DNA of 64,000 bases from positions 1,614,001 to 1,678,000 of the forward strand of contig CAWZYM010000114.1 of NCBI GenBank assembly GCA_963966185.1, in the 5' to 3' direction. The translations under genes were made by a program, and so were the position numbers. Position 1 is the first letter of the stretch. Every line of letters starts with the position of its first letter. Source of the DNA: Rhabditoides inermis (lineage: Eukaryota > Nematoda > Chromadorea > Rhabditida > Rhabditidae). The notes beneath the pieces were generated by a model that was given only the letters and a program-made list of their open reading frames with translations, searched no databases and was not told where the DNA came from. Positions 21,241-32,850 of this stretch are shown piece after piece.

Positions 21241-23750
21241 AAGAGCCAGGATGAAACTGCAAGAGAAGAACTACGTAGAAATGGTAGATAAAAAGAAATG
21301 TGGAGTCAATTACAACTTACAGGTCAACCCCAATATCTACCAACACTGAAACCTATAAACCACAGGAACAGATTCACAGTAACAATCTCCGCCGAGCCTC
21401 ACTACCAACAACACCTACCAACACGAATGAGTCCCCCCCACACCCACCCCAGCGTGAGTCCGAACAGGGGCTGTAGATGGAGGAGTGCCCAGCCGGCCGC
21501 CGCCACCACCGCCGCCTCAGCCGTGCAGGGGAGAAAGGCGAGGCGGAGGGTGGCCGCCTGCGAAAATAGAACTATATAGGGTATTACAAGATTATGGGGT
21601 ATTACAACCAGATGCAATCTTTGTACACCGTTCACGAAAGGAAAAAGAGATGCATGGGGTGGGCCTAAACCATACAAGGTAAAGCTTTCCTCAAGAGATG
21701 TATGAGTTCTCATCGCTCTGCAAGGTTCGAACAAAGACTATGGCTACCTGTATGTTTTTTTTTCTGTCTGATCTGAAAGGTGAAAGGTACAACTACGTAA
21801 AATCGGCCAGATCACCTGTCTCAGCAAGTACTGTTTGCTATTAACTACATGTGTTTAAGGAGCGCTCATATCATTACAAACGTCACCATCTTCTGACACA
21901 AATACTAACACTGAAGCGTACATCAACCATAAACGATTGAGCGAAACTTGGCCATGTTCCCAACCCGTGACGTACTACCCACCGACCCACCCCCATCCTC
22001 CGCAGCGCCGCTCCATCCAGCGACAGCCCGCCCCGCAGGAGAATGACGATGAAGGCAGTCTTGCGGAGCGCCGACGAGAGAGACGGCTGAATGGATACAT
22101 ATTAGTCAGGTGCAATCGGTGCCCCTTTCTCTCCCTCTATTTGCACCCCACGTGAGTGTTCATAACAATCACGTTCTGAATGTGAATATATAACATACAC
22201 ATCAAGAGATCAAGATACTCACGTGCACATCGAGCGGCAGCGGGAGGGGTGAGTTGCGCAGGGCGATGCCAACGAGTAGCATGCCTGCAAGAACACATCA
22301 CATATCATATCATTCGTACTCGTGGAACATTGAACAGTGCGCCTCGCATATCCTATCCACCAATCTCCATCATGATTAGTCTACTAATCCTACTCTTCCG
22401 GTGAGATCCTCGATATGCACCCACCGAGTAAACAGGTTACTACTCGCTTCTAGACAGGTATTCACAGTCTCAGCCACCCAGCAGCCACACAGACTGGCCC
22501 TAGCTTCTCTCGCGTCTCTTGCCGGCCCTCTCTCACCCACCCAGCAGCCCGGGCAGCCGCGCCTTGTCCATCGCCCACCCGCCGCAGAGGGCGGCCAACA
22601 GGATCAGCGAGGTGGACACGAGAGAGACGGGAACACTGCAACCGGGGGCATTCACTCAGATTCTGCCTATGCTCCATAGACACGCTACATAAAAGGTAGT
22701 TCGCCCTGCGCCGCATAACATACGTTTCTCGGTGTCATGATACTACTGTAATTTATTTATTCATTTAATATCAATATATGTGATAAATAACACAACAGTG
22801 AGGTGTTAAGGAAAACCGGTGATCGAGAGATGGACAGATAGGAAAGAAAAGTGCAAGTGAGTTCATCTCTGATCTTCAAACAGTGCACAATACGCTGCAC
22901 ACCGACTATACTTCGCTCAACAATGCTGAACCCGGCCAACTGATTGCACAACCCCGCTCACCTCGCCCCCTCTCCCCTGCACTCTCACCAAACCAAATTA
23001 AATCTATATCTCCTAAATCCATCATACGGGAGAATAGGAATACCTGACGCCCATGCCCACAAACATCATACTCATCAGTCAATGCATGTACCCCCCCCCC
23101 CCCCAACCAGACTCCCTTCACGGTATAAATCCACTCTCGATCACCTCGCTCTCTCCTACGCCCTACCAACTCCCCTCCTCACCTTCTTCCCTTCCCCTCC
23201 CTACCAATTCCCCCCACTCACCTCGCTCCCTCGACAGTGTCTCCTCCTCCTCCTCCTCCTCCTCCCTTATTCCACCAGTCCACTGGCGACACACCCAGCA
23301 CACAGCACACCGACAGGTAGACAAACGACGAGAGGAGAAGGAACGTGAGCACAGAGTTGGCCTGTAATAGACGTTTGCTTTGCGCTGTCTTTTTCACAAA
23401 GTACTTTTCCCGTTTTGACCGGCCCTTTCTGATTGCAAATTCACATTTTTAACGTTCTACAACGCGAAACAGAAAAATTGCATACAACTCAAAACTTTGA
23501 CATTAGACATTTCACGTGAAACATATCTAACCACTCTCGTAGTGAATTCTACTTGCTCGAGATCCAACAATAGTTGCCTTGAAACATACATGCACAACGA
23601 TTCAAATTTCAAAACAAATTCGCTCACCTCTCTCCTCCATCCCTTGCCTCCCTCGCTGCTCCGAGTACTGCCGCCCTCCTCCTCCTCTTCTGCCTGTTCC
23701 TTCTCCGTCAGCTCGAATCGCACCTGCTCCTCTTCTCCCGGTAATCGCAT
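15103..23750 (-). CDS. SLC9B/NHA-type Na+(Li+)/H+ antiporter
   Basis: Monovalent cation/proton antiporter of the CPA2 branch (SLC9B, NHA), a polytopic membrane protein. Seventeen exons: 23750-23628, 23361-23222, 22635-22541, 22284-22223, 22086-21991, 21558-21448, 21127-21063, 20726-20613, 20167-20093, 19975-19902, 19511-19296, 18531-18433, 16595-16502, 16390-16329, 15926-15867, 15487-15422, 15189-15103. The N-terminus is acidic and cytosolic (RLPGEEEQVRFELTEKEQ), followed by a first span (VLTFLLLSSFVYLSVCCVLG). Family marks: GLSLDGAALRR, FILAAVSPAVVVPAMLDFL, the ion-binding paired aspartates in AAASLDDVYAI, QPLLFALIGFQLQFG, AIAWTPKATVQAALAPVCLE and VTAPVGALLIRW. It ends GKEEERGEV. About 500 residues, as in animal NHA proteins. 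Oddity: exon 11 contains a duplicated start (SSISLLFRS then TSISLLFGS), so its true acceptor may be near 19416 rather than 19511. Confidence 0.92.
15195..15418. repeat. CT-rich tract in NHA intron 16
   Basis: Pyrimidine-rich low-complexity sequence that occupies nearly all of the intron between exons 16 and 17; purine-rich in the sense direction. Confidence 0.9.
16398..16498. repeat. CT microsatellite filling NHA intron 13
   Basis: Almost pure CT repeats between exon 13 (ending 16502) and exon 14 (starting 16390). The whole intron is about 110 bases and is a GA repeat on the sense strand from donor to acceptor. Confidence 0.9.
17460..17669. repeat. Four spaced copies of a 26-bp motif
   Basis: CCCCGCTTAACACAGACRGG, usually flanked by AGT and ACT to make a weak inverted repeat, occurs at 17460, 17508, 17549 and 17643 inside NHA intron 12. 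The spacers are different, so this is not a simple tandem array. Confidence 0.7.
18099..18376. mobile_element. Hairpin (MITE-like) element in NHA intron 12
   Basis: Inverted arms of about 90 bp: CTATAGTTTTCTTCAG and ACTACAGAAATGAAGATACT on the left mirror AGTATCTTCATTTCTGTAGT and CTGAAGAAAACTATA on the right, with matching CGTGCGGGACCAC/GTGGTCCTGCACG blocks inside. The loop is about 75 bp. No coding potential. It belongs to a different family from the GTACTTGCGT elements. Confidence 0.75.
18810..18990. repeat. CT-rich tract in NHA intron 11
   Basis: TCCCT/CTCT-rich low-complexity sequence; a second one follows at about 19197-19312. The two are preceded by diverged copies of the same sequence (ACTGGACCCGT... 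TCTCGCATTTTT... CAAATCGTGATC), so the intron contains an internal duplication of about 370 bp. Confidence 0.7.
20517..20560. repeat. Shared intronic motif, copy 1
   Basis: ATAACGATTCCGGATAAACG followed by ATYGATTGAT is found here in NHA intron 8 and again at 25411-25442 in BUD13 intron 13, in the same orientation. Confidence 0.7.
21145..21245. repeat. (GA)n tract upstream of NHA exon 7
   Basis: GA repeat with a G run in the middle. On the sense strand it is a polypyrimidine stretch ending just before the exon 7 acceptor (CTTCCAG at 21128-21134), so it may serve as an extended polypyrimidine tract. Confidence 0.85.
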
Positions 23751-24009
23751 CTTCAAAATATAGAACGTGAACAATGAATAAAGTTCACGACTCACACGGT
23801 TTAAATAACACTTGTGCAGCCTTTAAAGCTTGCAGGCTTGCAGCTAAGATTAGCTGCCTAGATATCGTATTCGGATGACGTCAACCGCTTATCTTATCTT
23901 TTCAAATCAACAAGACAGCTGATTCCAAATAATTTATCGAAACGAAGAAATCAACAAATTCACACATTCGTACCGTACAAATCGAGATACCGTATCACCA
24001 GCTACCGTA

Positions 24010-24801
24010 CTACTCATAGACAGCGAGGTTCTGGTAGAACTCGGCCTCGTTGGCGCGTTTCCGATTGGCTGTCATCGCCAGTTTGCCCTCGAAACCGTTC
24101 GAGCGGTCCACACCGTCCCATCTAAACAATACGTTACATTACCTTTATTATGATATCTTATCGACACAATGCCTTTTGTGCAATGTGCAAGTCTGGACAG
24201 GTTTCTGCATTTTTTATTAGAGTATATATTTTAATTCAAATTTGCTTTAATGAATAACGAACAACCAACTTCAATAAATTACTTTCCACAAACACGCATG
24301 TGCACGTATGGATTACGTGAAACATAAGGCCTGTTTATAGTCGCGCATTTTTCCGCAATATTGCGCAATAATGCAATGCTTTAGGATACGTATCGATTTT
24401 GGTACAAAATTTTGCTGCAAAATCGATACATATTTTAAAGCGTTGCATTATTGCGCAATATTGCTGGAAAATGCGCGACTATAAACATGCCTATACTTAT
24501 CATCACTTGGAACCGATATTGACGCAAATGTTGATATTGTCGATAGATTATAACGAATAAACATCTACGTCAAAAAATGGACACCTGTATCCGGGCGCGA
24601 TGGAGAAGCGGTTCGGGGGCCACGCGCCTCCATACGTCGGGTACACTGCAAGTCATATACTGACATTCAATCACACTTATCGCACATCGCAATCGTAATC
24701 AGTGTACGCATCGCTCCCGTACAACAACAACACGAGAACAACTCTCTTTCTCTACCTTTTCTCCGTCTCCTTTATTTCGTTCCCCCCTCTATTCTACTCT
24801 T

Positions 24802-24838
<37 letters not shown>

Positions 24839-27800
24839 CTACTCACCCACTCCGCCCGTCTTGATCGTGTCGTCTCGCTTCTTCTTCCGAATCAGTGCCG
24901 CCATCGGATCCGACTCGTGGATCACCGACTGAAAACACACATGTAAGAGTTGACAGAAATATGTTTCGGATGCAACTAGTATAGAACATGACGATTCATA
25001 ACACAATGATACATCGTGGATCGTAGATTCTAATTGCTCATAAATAAAATGGTAATGTTCATATAACCATTTGTCCTCATCACTCCTAACATATAGGCAC
25101 TTTCCCTTCTGCTACTTTGACTTCAATTGTGTATGTCTGGACCCGTCTCGTCATGATATAAATACGTTTCACAGACATCTCACATCTCACAATTAATGTC
25201 TGTACTGCCTGCAATATGACCATCGTTACGCATAAAACCGCCCAAACAAGATGAATCGCGTGTTAATGTTTAACAGTTCCAGTTCCCTCTCAATCGATTT
25301 CCCGCCACCAACATTGTTAGTCTACCTGTCTTTCCCCGTCGTTCTAGCTAGCCTATGCATCTTAGGCATTACTGAATGCTTCATATCATTATGATTGAGG
25401 CATTGTGATATCATATAACGATTCCGGATAAACGATTGATTGATGAACAGTCCCTCCCACCTTGAGGTGGTCGTTCATAGCCTCGTTGTCGGCGCTCCTC
25501 GCCAGCGGCTCGGCAGCCACGCGAGCCGCCTCCGTCAGACGGTCCTCGCGCTGAAACGGGCAGTCTCTCTCTCCCTCTCTCTCCCTCTCTCTCTCTCTCC
25601 ATTCTCTCTCTCTTTCTCTCTCTCTCCGTTCTCTCTCTCGCTCTCTCCATCTCAATCTCTCTCTTCTCACTCTAATTTTGATTCCTAATTTTGTTCGACA
25701 CACACCTGTACGCAAATTGTGAAAAAAATAGCTTAGCAAACAGCTGTCACGAAACGTATATCACGCACAAATGAAATGCGGGAAAACTCACGTCCTTCAA
25801 CTGCGCGACTCCCTTGTTCCAAGACTTGTACTTGTCCTGCAGCTCGGCCTGCTTGGCAGCCTCCCTGAAAAGGGAATCTCTCCCAATCTCTCTTTCTCCC
25901 CTATCTCTCTCCCTCCCTCCCTCTCCATATTTCCAAACTCTTGCCTCTTCCACTACTCTTCTCTCTTCCTTCATCTATACTTCACACATACTGCCGACAC
26001 ACACACTCTCTCTCTCTCTCTCCCCCCCCCACGCACCTCTCCTTCTTCTCCTTGTCCTCCGGCTTCTCCTGCCCCACTCGTCCCTTGCCCGTCTGCTTCT
26101 GTCGGCGCACCGTCTCCGCGTCCCGCCCACTCCGATCCGCGTCCATCTCCTCGAACATCTACAACAGCGGGGAGTCAAAGTGTCGTCAGTCTCTACCCTT
26201 TAAAACGCCTTCGGAACACGCTGTTTGGTCGTGTTTCGAAGAGAATGACCGTTACTCGAGAGAACGTGCAAAGAATGAGTGGGAATGAACAAACCAACGA
26301 ACCTTGGCCTCCCTGGCTTTCAGCTTCTCGCTCTCCACCTTGAGATCGCGCGCGTTCTGCAGACCGGCAACCTGAAAGCATCATCAATCACCTCAACGAC
26401 CTAGCACGTATTTACATTCAAAAGGAGAAGTACATTAAAATAGATAGCCCAGTCTTTTTAAAACTACGAAACGCTTTTGACGACCAAACACTGTGTTTCG
26501 AAGGCGTTTCGAAGAATCTCGAAGAAACTGACTACACAACTACAACAACAACAACAACCACAACAACAACAACCACTTTGCCCACCTTTCCATCGAGTGT
26601 CTTCTGCTTGCCGGCCCCCTCCTCCTCCTCGTCCACCTCCTCCTTGATGCGCGCCGGAGACACTGCGCGCCGGCCGCGCTGCAACAGACACATGAACATG
26701 CGATTTTGGATATTTAATATTGTTTTAATATTTAATTTCCCCATTTGACTCTTAGTTAGAAAAAGTAGAGCTAGGGATATGTGGAAGCGAAAGCACAATG
26801 GAACTATAAATAATGAAAACCTACGCAAATACGTTTCCCAGTATATTCACATGGCAATAAATATAATTAAACTTAATGGTCCCAATATCGGCAATTTCCA
26901 GTGACAAGCCTATAAGAATCGTGGAACCAACATCAACATGTATATGAAAAAAAACGTCTTATCATCCCATAATCGTCTATAGTTACACCCATATTCCCAC
27001 TCCTCTCCTCCTGCTCTCTGTCATGATACGATTCATAGTTAAAATCAACGCAACAATATGTTTCACAGCATATTCACATGCCAGTAGTGATACCGAGACG
27101 TAATCAACTGATCCTATCCAGGTGACAACACGCACTCACCGCCTCCTCTCCTCCCGTCCTTGGTCTCCTCGGCGGACTGGCGTCGGAATCTCTGCGAGTG
27201 CGGCCAGCGCGGGGCGGCGACTGATCTGCAACACACATCTCATTCACACCATCACTCACGCATTCACCCAATGCTTCCATGCTTCTATCCGTGCTCTCCT
27301 CCACGGCTGCCCGAAAGACGGCTATTTCGGAACTGAGTTTCTCAGGGGCGGGCATACGCATCGCGCCGATTTTGATCTACCCGCTCTGGCCGTCTCTGAC
27401 ACATCGATTTTTCTTTGACATTGTGCGCGCGTTAGAGTCAGACAGAAAAGTGGTAGATCAGACTGCGAAAAAGGGCGCGAAGTGGGACGCGTTGCGGCGC
27501 CCGCCCCTGAGACCTTCTCTTCACTGGCTGTTCCGCGAATAATCCGCCGTGTCCTCATCATCACTCTTAAAAGACGCCTACTCTGTCTGGTCACCCTCCC
27601 CTAGTACCTGAGCACCCGACCCACCACTGTCATTCCCTCCCCTCCTTCCTCCTCCTCCCCCTCCTCGTGGCGGTGACTGATCAGAGTCGTGGCGCTGCCG
27701 GCGGCGCGGCGGTGAGTTGTCTGCAATCAATAAATCCATACATGAAAAAATACATGATGAAACCACGTAGAATATGCACCCGACCCACCACTAAATAATG

Positions 27801-29669
27801 TAATAAACCCATAGAATATGTTGCATATGTAGCAACGTAGAATATGTTGCAACTCAAATGCAACAAACGCGAGAAAAAAAATCCATTCAATAAATCACCG
27901 CCCAAATATCAAAATAACATTCACAGTGTCCCCCTTTCCCATATCAACATCATAATTAATATAATGACAAAACCACTCCACCCACCACTGTCATGAGTTG
28001 ATCGTCCGCATTTCAAAACTAAACTGCTGCTACAGACACAGAGGGACGGAACACTCCACCCATAGTCATAGTCCCCGAGAAGAAGAAAGAACCAATTTAC
28101 AATATATGTTCAACTAGAAGAAACGCATATGCATGTCGTTGAGAAGATGGCAAACGTAGAGAGTATCTCGCACATGTGCACAATACACAACACGATCTAC
28201 ACATAGCCAGAAAATAATAACAAAAAACAATAATACGTGTTTCTTCCACATATTAAAAAAAAATAAACCCCTATCACCCACCCTTCCCTGCTCTCCGCGG
28301 CGGTGACTGGTCGGCGTCCGAGTCGTGGCGACGGCGGCGGCGAGGAGGGGAAGCGTCTGCAATCAATAAATCAATAAATCAATAAATCAATCGATTATTT
28401 AGAATCGTCACTTTCCATACATGGAAAAATGTGTGAAACCAATATGGACTCACCGCTGTCGTGACGCTGCCTGCGACGCGGCGGAGAAGCGGCTAAAGTT
28501 GCGCAAATGGAGAAATACGTTTCAATGTTACAGCAACTTGAAGCAATATTTTACTGTCTAACACTCGAGGCGAACCTACTGTGAACAATACATTGCAAAG
28601 GATATACTAAAAATATATACTAAAATACTAAAATACTAAAATTTTATACTTTAAAAAAACCAATCAAAGCACCCACCCCTTCCTCCTCCCCCTCCCCGGG
28701 CCGGTGACTGATCCGAGTCGTGGCGCTGCCGCGGACGCCGAGCGGGAGAGTGGTCCGAGTCTGAACACGGAAAATTATAACATATTCACAGCACATTAAC
28801 ACCACAATCAACAAATAGCGGATAACGGTAAACAATGAAGAAAAAGAACCCGGCAAACTAGCAAAGCAATTAGGGTCCGAGTGACGGTGAAACTAGAGCA
28901 ACAACGTAACAGTGAAATAACAGAACAAAACACCCACCGCTGTCGTGTCGGGCGCGTTTCTTGGCGGGGGCGGGGGAGGGCGAGCGGGACGCCGGCTCCG
29001 CCTTCACCTTCGACACGTCGTCAGCGGCCGCCGAGAACGCGTTGCGGAACTTCGGACCGGCAGTCTTCTTCTTGATTTCTAGCTGCAAGATGAGACTGTA
29101 GAAATTGAATATTGAAAACTACCGATATCAATATTACAATTCATCGTGGAGCGAAAAGTATAGAACACCTGTTTGTGGCACTTCACTCTGACTTGAATGG
29201 CTTCATGTACATATTTGACACTATACGAAACCCATATCGAAAACGTGTATGAACGAGCGCACCTCGATCTTGATCTCGTCCTCCTCGTCGTCCGACTCCA
29301 TGGCGCGCTGGCGGGCCGTGCTGCTCACCGCCACGAACGCGTCGTCCTCCACGATCTTCATTCTGAACATGTACGCTTTAATAATGACAAGTGGTGTTTA
29401 GATGTAACACGAGAGAGGCATTTCGCATTCATGGCACCATCAGGGAAAGCAATATCTCGATCTTGAGTTCAATACGAAATCAACGCTTCAATACAAAACT
29501 ATTTCCATTCTAGAAATACACAATACGAAACAGTTAGTAAATAGACTCACCCGGCACTGGTGAACTTGGCCTTCTTCTCCTTCTTTTTCTTCTTTTTGCC
29601 GTCGTCGGCGCCGCCGCCCGACATATACCTCTTGAGGTACTCGGCCTTCGACAGAGTCGCCGCCGACAT
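24010..29669 (-). CDS. BUD13: BUD13 homolog, RES-complex splicing factor (complete copy)
   Basis: Subunit of the RES (retention and splicing) complex that acts in the activated spliceosome. Sixteen exons: 29669-29551, 29362-29263, 29082-28938, 28760-28677, 28492-28454, 28356-28282, 27720-27625, 27225-27140, 26678-26586, 26371-26303, 26158-26037, 25864-25792, 25550-25461, 24928-24847, 24645-24585, 24121-24010; phases agree throughout. N-terminus SAATLSKAEYLKRYMSGG with a lysine run, then MKIVEDDAFVAVSS. The middle is built from phase-1 exons each carrying an RHDSDxSPPRR-type motif, as in animal BUD13. The conserved C-terminal region follows: [83 protein letters not shown], ending FYQNLAVYE. 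The start follows TTTACAGCG, an acceptor-like sequence. Well supported. Confidence 0.95.
24328..24492. mobile_element. Hairpin (MITE-like) element in BUD13 intron 15
   Basis: Arms of about 70 bp: GGCCTGTTTATAGTCGCGCA and TTGCGCAATAATGCAATGCT on the left mirror AGCGTTGCATTATTGCGCAA and TGCGCGACTATAAACATGCC on the right, around an AAAATTTTGC loop. A third family, distinct from the two above. Confidence 0.8.
25411..25442. repeat. Shared intronic motif, copy 2
   Basis: Same motif as at 20517-20560, ending about 20 bases downstream (sense) of the BUD13 exon 13 donor. Confidence 0.7.
26461..26515. repeat. Dispersed palindromic repeat, clearest copy
   Basis: ACGAAACGCTTTTGACGACC and AAACACTGTGTTTCGAAGGC followed by GTTTCGAAG form an imperfect palindrome. 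A close relative at 26196-26245 lies in the neighbouring intron with the motif in the other register. Confidence 0.55.
27973..27995 (-). pseudogene. Remnant of a lost BUD13 repeat exon
   Basis: CCACCCACCACTGTC matches the donor end of the extra BUD13 exon at 60252-60332 in the second copy, and flanking intron sequence (AACTGCTGCTAC, CAGAGGGACGGAACAC) also aligns. The rest of the exon is absent, so this copy appears to have lost it. Confidence 0.5.
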
Positions 29670-29805
29670 CGCTGTAAACGTATACGTAATAAGTATACAA
29701 GCAACAATACAAATAACAACATGACAGACGACATGTTTCGAGGCGCTAAACGAACTTCGATTCAAACGATGCGTCTGTTTGGACAAATAAACGTTAAACT
29801 GCATT

Positions 29806-30003
29806 CCGCGATTACGACAACAACAACGTAATTTACTTTTAATTAGATGAACAAGAAAAACAGTTTAATTCAGAATAAAACCGCCTGAAATGCGTTTCAA
29901 CCCGGCCGCATCCGCTACTTACGAAAGAGCGCCAATTGTAAAAAGGACGCGGAAATCGAGCATTACACGACAAACCAGAAACCTCACGACAATAAATTCT
30001 AAA
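29806..30003 (-). promoter_or_regulatory. BUD13 upstream region shared with the second copy
   Basis: Blocks such as CGCGATTACGACAAC, GAAATGCGTTTCAAC, GGACGCGGAAATCGAGCATT and ACACGACAAACC recur at 62266-62455 upstream of the second BUD13 copy. Retention in both copies fits duplicated promoter sequence; no TATA box is evident. Role inferred from position only. Confidence 0.4.
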
Positions 30004-30556
30004 ATGTGTTATTATCACCACCGGTGACCTGTAAACAGTTCAGCATGTCGAATTTTCCCAGATTTCGAATTTCGCTCATGTTTCTTGCGCGTCACTCATT
30101 GTTTCGGCAGGCACGTATTGTGGGCGGGTCTTTACATTAGCATGTCTAATTCGAGTCGACGCGGCCGGTGGAAATGGGATGGGCGGGTCATTTCTCAATT
30201 GCGCGTCGCGAGAGCTGGTGCTGACTGGTGAGCATGTCTTGCATATCTTTCTCTCTCTTCCCTCTCTCTGTCCGCTGCTGTCTCTCACCCATCCGCTCTT
30301 GCAGACCACCTGACCCCGCCCCTTTGCTCCCGCCCTTTATGGATCCGCCACTCTTCGTTCAGCCCATTTCGTGGAGAGGAGCTTATGAGATGAGTGGATT
30401 CTGCGTATAGGAGTTAGTTGTGTCAACGATAGTCATGACTCGTAGATGTGGACTCTATTGGCGAATCTCAGACGGATGGTTCAGGTACTTGACTAGAGCC
30501 AAATTCCATTGGGAATTGCCGCGAGTAGACACGGGGAGGGTGTGGTCACAGTCATA

Positions 30557-31440
30557 GATGGAAACGGGTGTTTCGACACTGTTAAGCCTTCTTTGATTGG
30601 GATCGCCCTGTGTATACTTAGCTATTTGTATACATGTTGATGGACCTGATTACTGGATGGCACCAGTGTTTCGGCACAGTGAGTCAACCTTGATCGGGAA
30701 CTGAGTGTATACTTAGCCACTTGTATACATGTTGATGGACCTGATTACTGGATGGCACCAGTGTTTCGGCACAGTGAGTCAACCTTGATCGGGAACTGAG
30801 TGTATACTTAGCCACTTGTATACATGTTGATGGACCTGATTACTGGATGGCACCAGTGTTTCGGCACAGTGAGTCAACCTTGATCGGGAACTGAGTGTAT
30901 ACTTAGCCACTTGTATACATGTTGATGGACCTGATTACTGGATGGCACCAGTGTTTCGGCACAGTGAGTCAACCTTGATCGGGAACTGAGTGTATACTTA
31001 GCCACTTGTATACATGTTGATGGACCTGATTACTGGATGGCACCAGTGTTTCGGCACAGTGAGTCAACCTTGATCGGGAACTGAGTGTATACTTAGCCAC
31101 TTGTATACATGTTGATGGACCTGATTACTGGATGGCACCAGTGTTTCGGCACAGTGAGTCAACCTTGATCGGGAACTGAGTGTATACTTAACCACTTGTA
31201 TACATGTTGATGGACCTGATTACTGGATGGCACCAGTGTTTCGGCACAGTGAGTCAACCTTGATCGGGATATCCGTGTATACTTGAAATCCCTACGATCA
31301 GAGATTGCAAAGTGTTCCGGGACTACCGGCAAAGACTGGTCGGGATTGCACAGTGTAGACACTAGTATCATAGCGATGGCACCGGTGTTTCGGCACTGTC
31401 GAGCCGACCTTGATCAGGATTGTCCGGTGTTTACACTGAA
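30557..31440. repeat. 95-bp tandem repeat, 7 near-identical units plus degenerate flanks
   Basis: The landmark GTGTATACTTA recurs at 30610, 30705, 30800, 30895, 30990, 31085, 31180 and 31275, exactly 95 bases apart. Central units are virtually identical; the first and last are diverged (GGTGTTTCGGCACTGT with other sequence). Each unit contains CACCAGTGTTTCGGCACAGT and ATACATGTTGATGG. Non-coding. Confidence 0.95.
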
Positions 31441-32778
31441 GTGGCTCTCTTCTTGAGTTGCACGGGCGGCCGACCGTTGTGATCCGTCGAAGAGGGGGCA
31501 AACTTATATGGCGTTTTGCTGGGAAACCCTGACTTCGTTGACACAGCTAGACGGGAGACATACAATTTGCTACAATCTGCTCAATTTCTTCTTTTCAGCT
31601 TCTACCACTCGTTCCATTGAAGAGGAAAGCGGCTAACTACATTATCAGAACTATCTCCAAACGACCGACGATTTCCTACAATTGATTATCGACTGAATTA
31701 TCGATAGGATGATGTGAGTTTTGAATTATTGGAAATTTTTATCGATTGATTATCGATCGATTCACGTGAAGCTCGGATAATATGCTTGTTTGTATAGATT
31801 AATAATACAGTTTAAGAACGATGTGCGGTGTAACTAAGGTGAGAAGTGTGTTTCAAACAGGCCAGACCGGAAGTGTGAGTGACGCGTTGCGGATTTTCTC
31901 GCACACGAGTAAGAGCGAATTCCGGGAAGTGAACACACGCACACGCAGTCTACTTCCTTCGTCAATCATACCACTCTCCTGCATGCGCGAACCTATATGT
32001 CGTTTTCCGTTTAATCGTCAAGAATGAGAATTATATTTGGTCGGGATTGACACAATGTCGATTCATCATTGATCAAAACACGTAACTGGAAATGTGAGTG
32101 CGGTCATGTATTATTTGGTTGGTGCTGCTATTCGCAGTATAGTAGAGTACTGTGTTTAATTGTTAGACGTCAGAACGCGTGTTAGATTGATTTGTTTTGG
32201 GTATAAGATCCGATAATTTGTCAAGCGCACGTGCTTGCACGTCGAGTGCCATATAGTTTGATTCTTTCAATAAGCCGCGCGCTGTGGGGTAGATCAGAGG
32301 AAGACGGAGAGTCAGCTCGCGGCAATAGCGCGCAAAACAAGACAGGTTAGAGCACCGTATTTCGAGCTGCAAGCGAGGTAGTTCGAAAACTATCGCTCTG
32401 GCGCAGGCTATAGATCTGGGTAGATCTCGCCGGGGCGCGCCCGCAGAACGGCTGCCGCACCATTTTCCCTAATAAACCTTGTGTGATTTACGTAGTCCCG
32501 TTTCATTACTGTACTATCAATGGTTTGAGGGACCCGGTAGTAGGGGAACCGGTCATTAGAGGGTAGTAGAAGGCTGACTCTGATTGCGGGATTGGGAAGG
32601 AGTAGTCTAATGGGAGGCGTTCTACCATCGGCGCATGGAGGATAAGGGAATGGTTGACAAGGCGTCACCAAGAACTCGACAAATTAAATACGATGGCTGT
32701 TCGCTGTTGTCATGGATTCATTACTGATTGACTGTAGGTACTGTGATGATTGTGTGTGCGTGTTGTTGATCATTTCGC
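31441..32778. other. Intergenic, no gene seen
   Basis: AT-rich sequence with short open frames only and no exon pattern I can support. ATCGATTGATTATCGATCGA near 31740 is locally palindromic. Confidence 0.5.
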
Positions 32779-32850
32779 GGGTTCGTGCTGGTTTGCTTAG
32801 TTAGCCTCTGATTGAGGCTTTCGATGGAGGTTCGATTCCTCCCGAGCTCT
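32779..32850 (+). tRNA. tRNA-like sequence (anticodon GAT), probably pseudo/SINE head
   Basis: A 7-bp acceptor stem pairs 32779-32785 with 32843-32849 (two GU pairs). An anticodon arm AGCCT/AGGCT has a 7-base loop with T at position 33 and GAT at 32810-32812. A perfect T arm GGAGG/CCTCC encloses TTCGATT, giving a good B box, and a TTTTT Pol III terminator follows at once. The D arm and A box are poor (three pairs only), so a tRNA-derived repeat or pseudogene is more likely than a working tRNA-Ile. Downstream sequence recurs at the left window edge. Confidence 0.4.
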
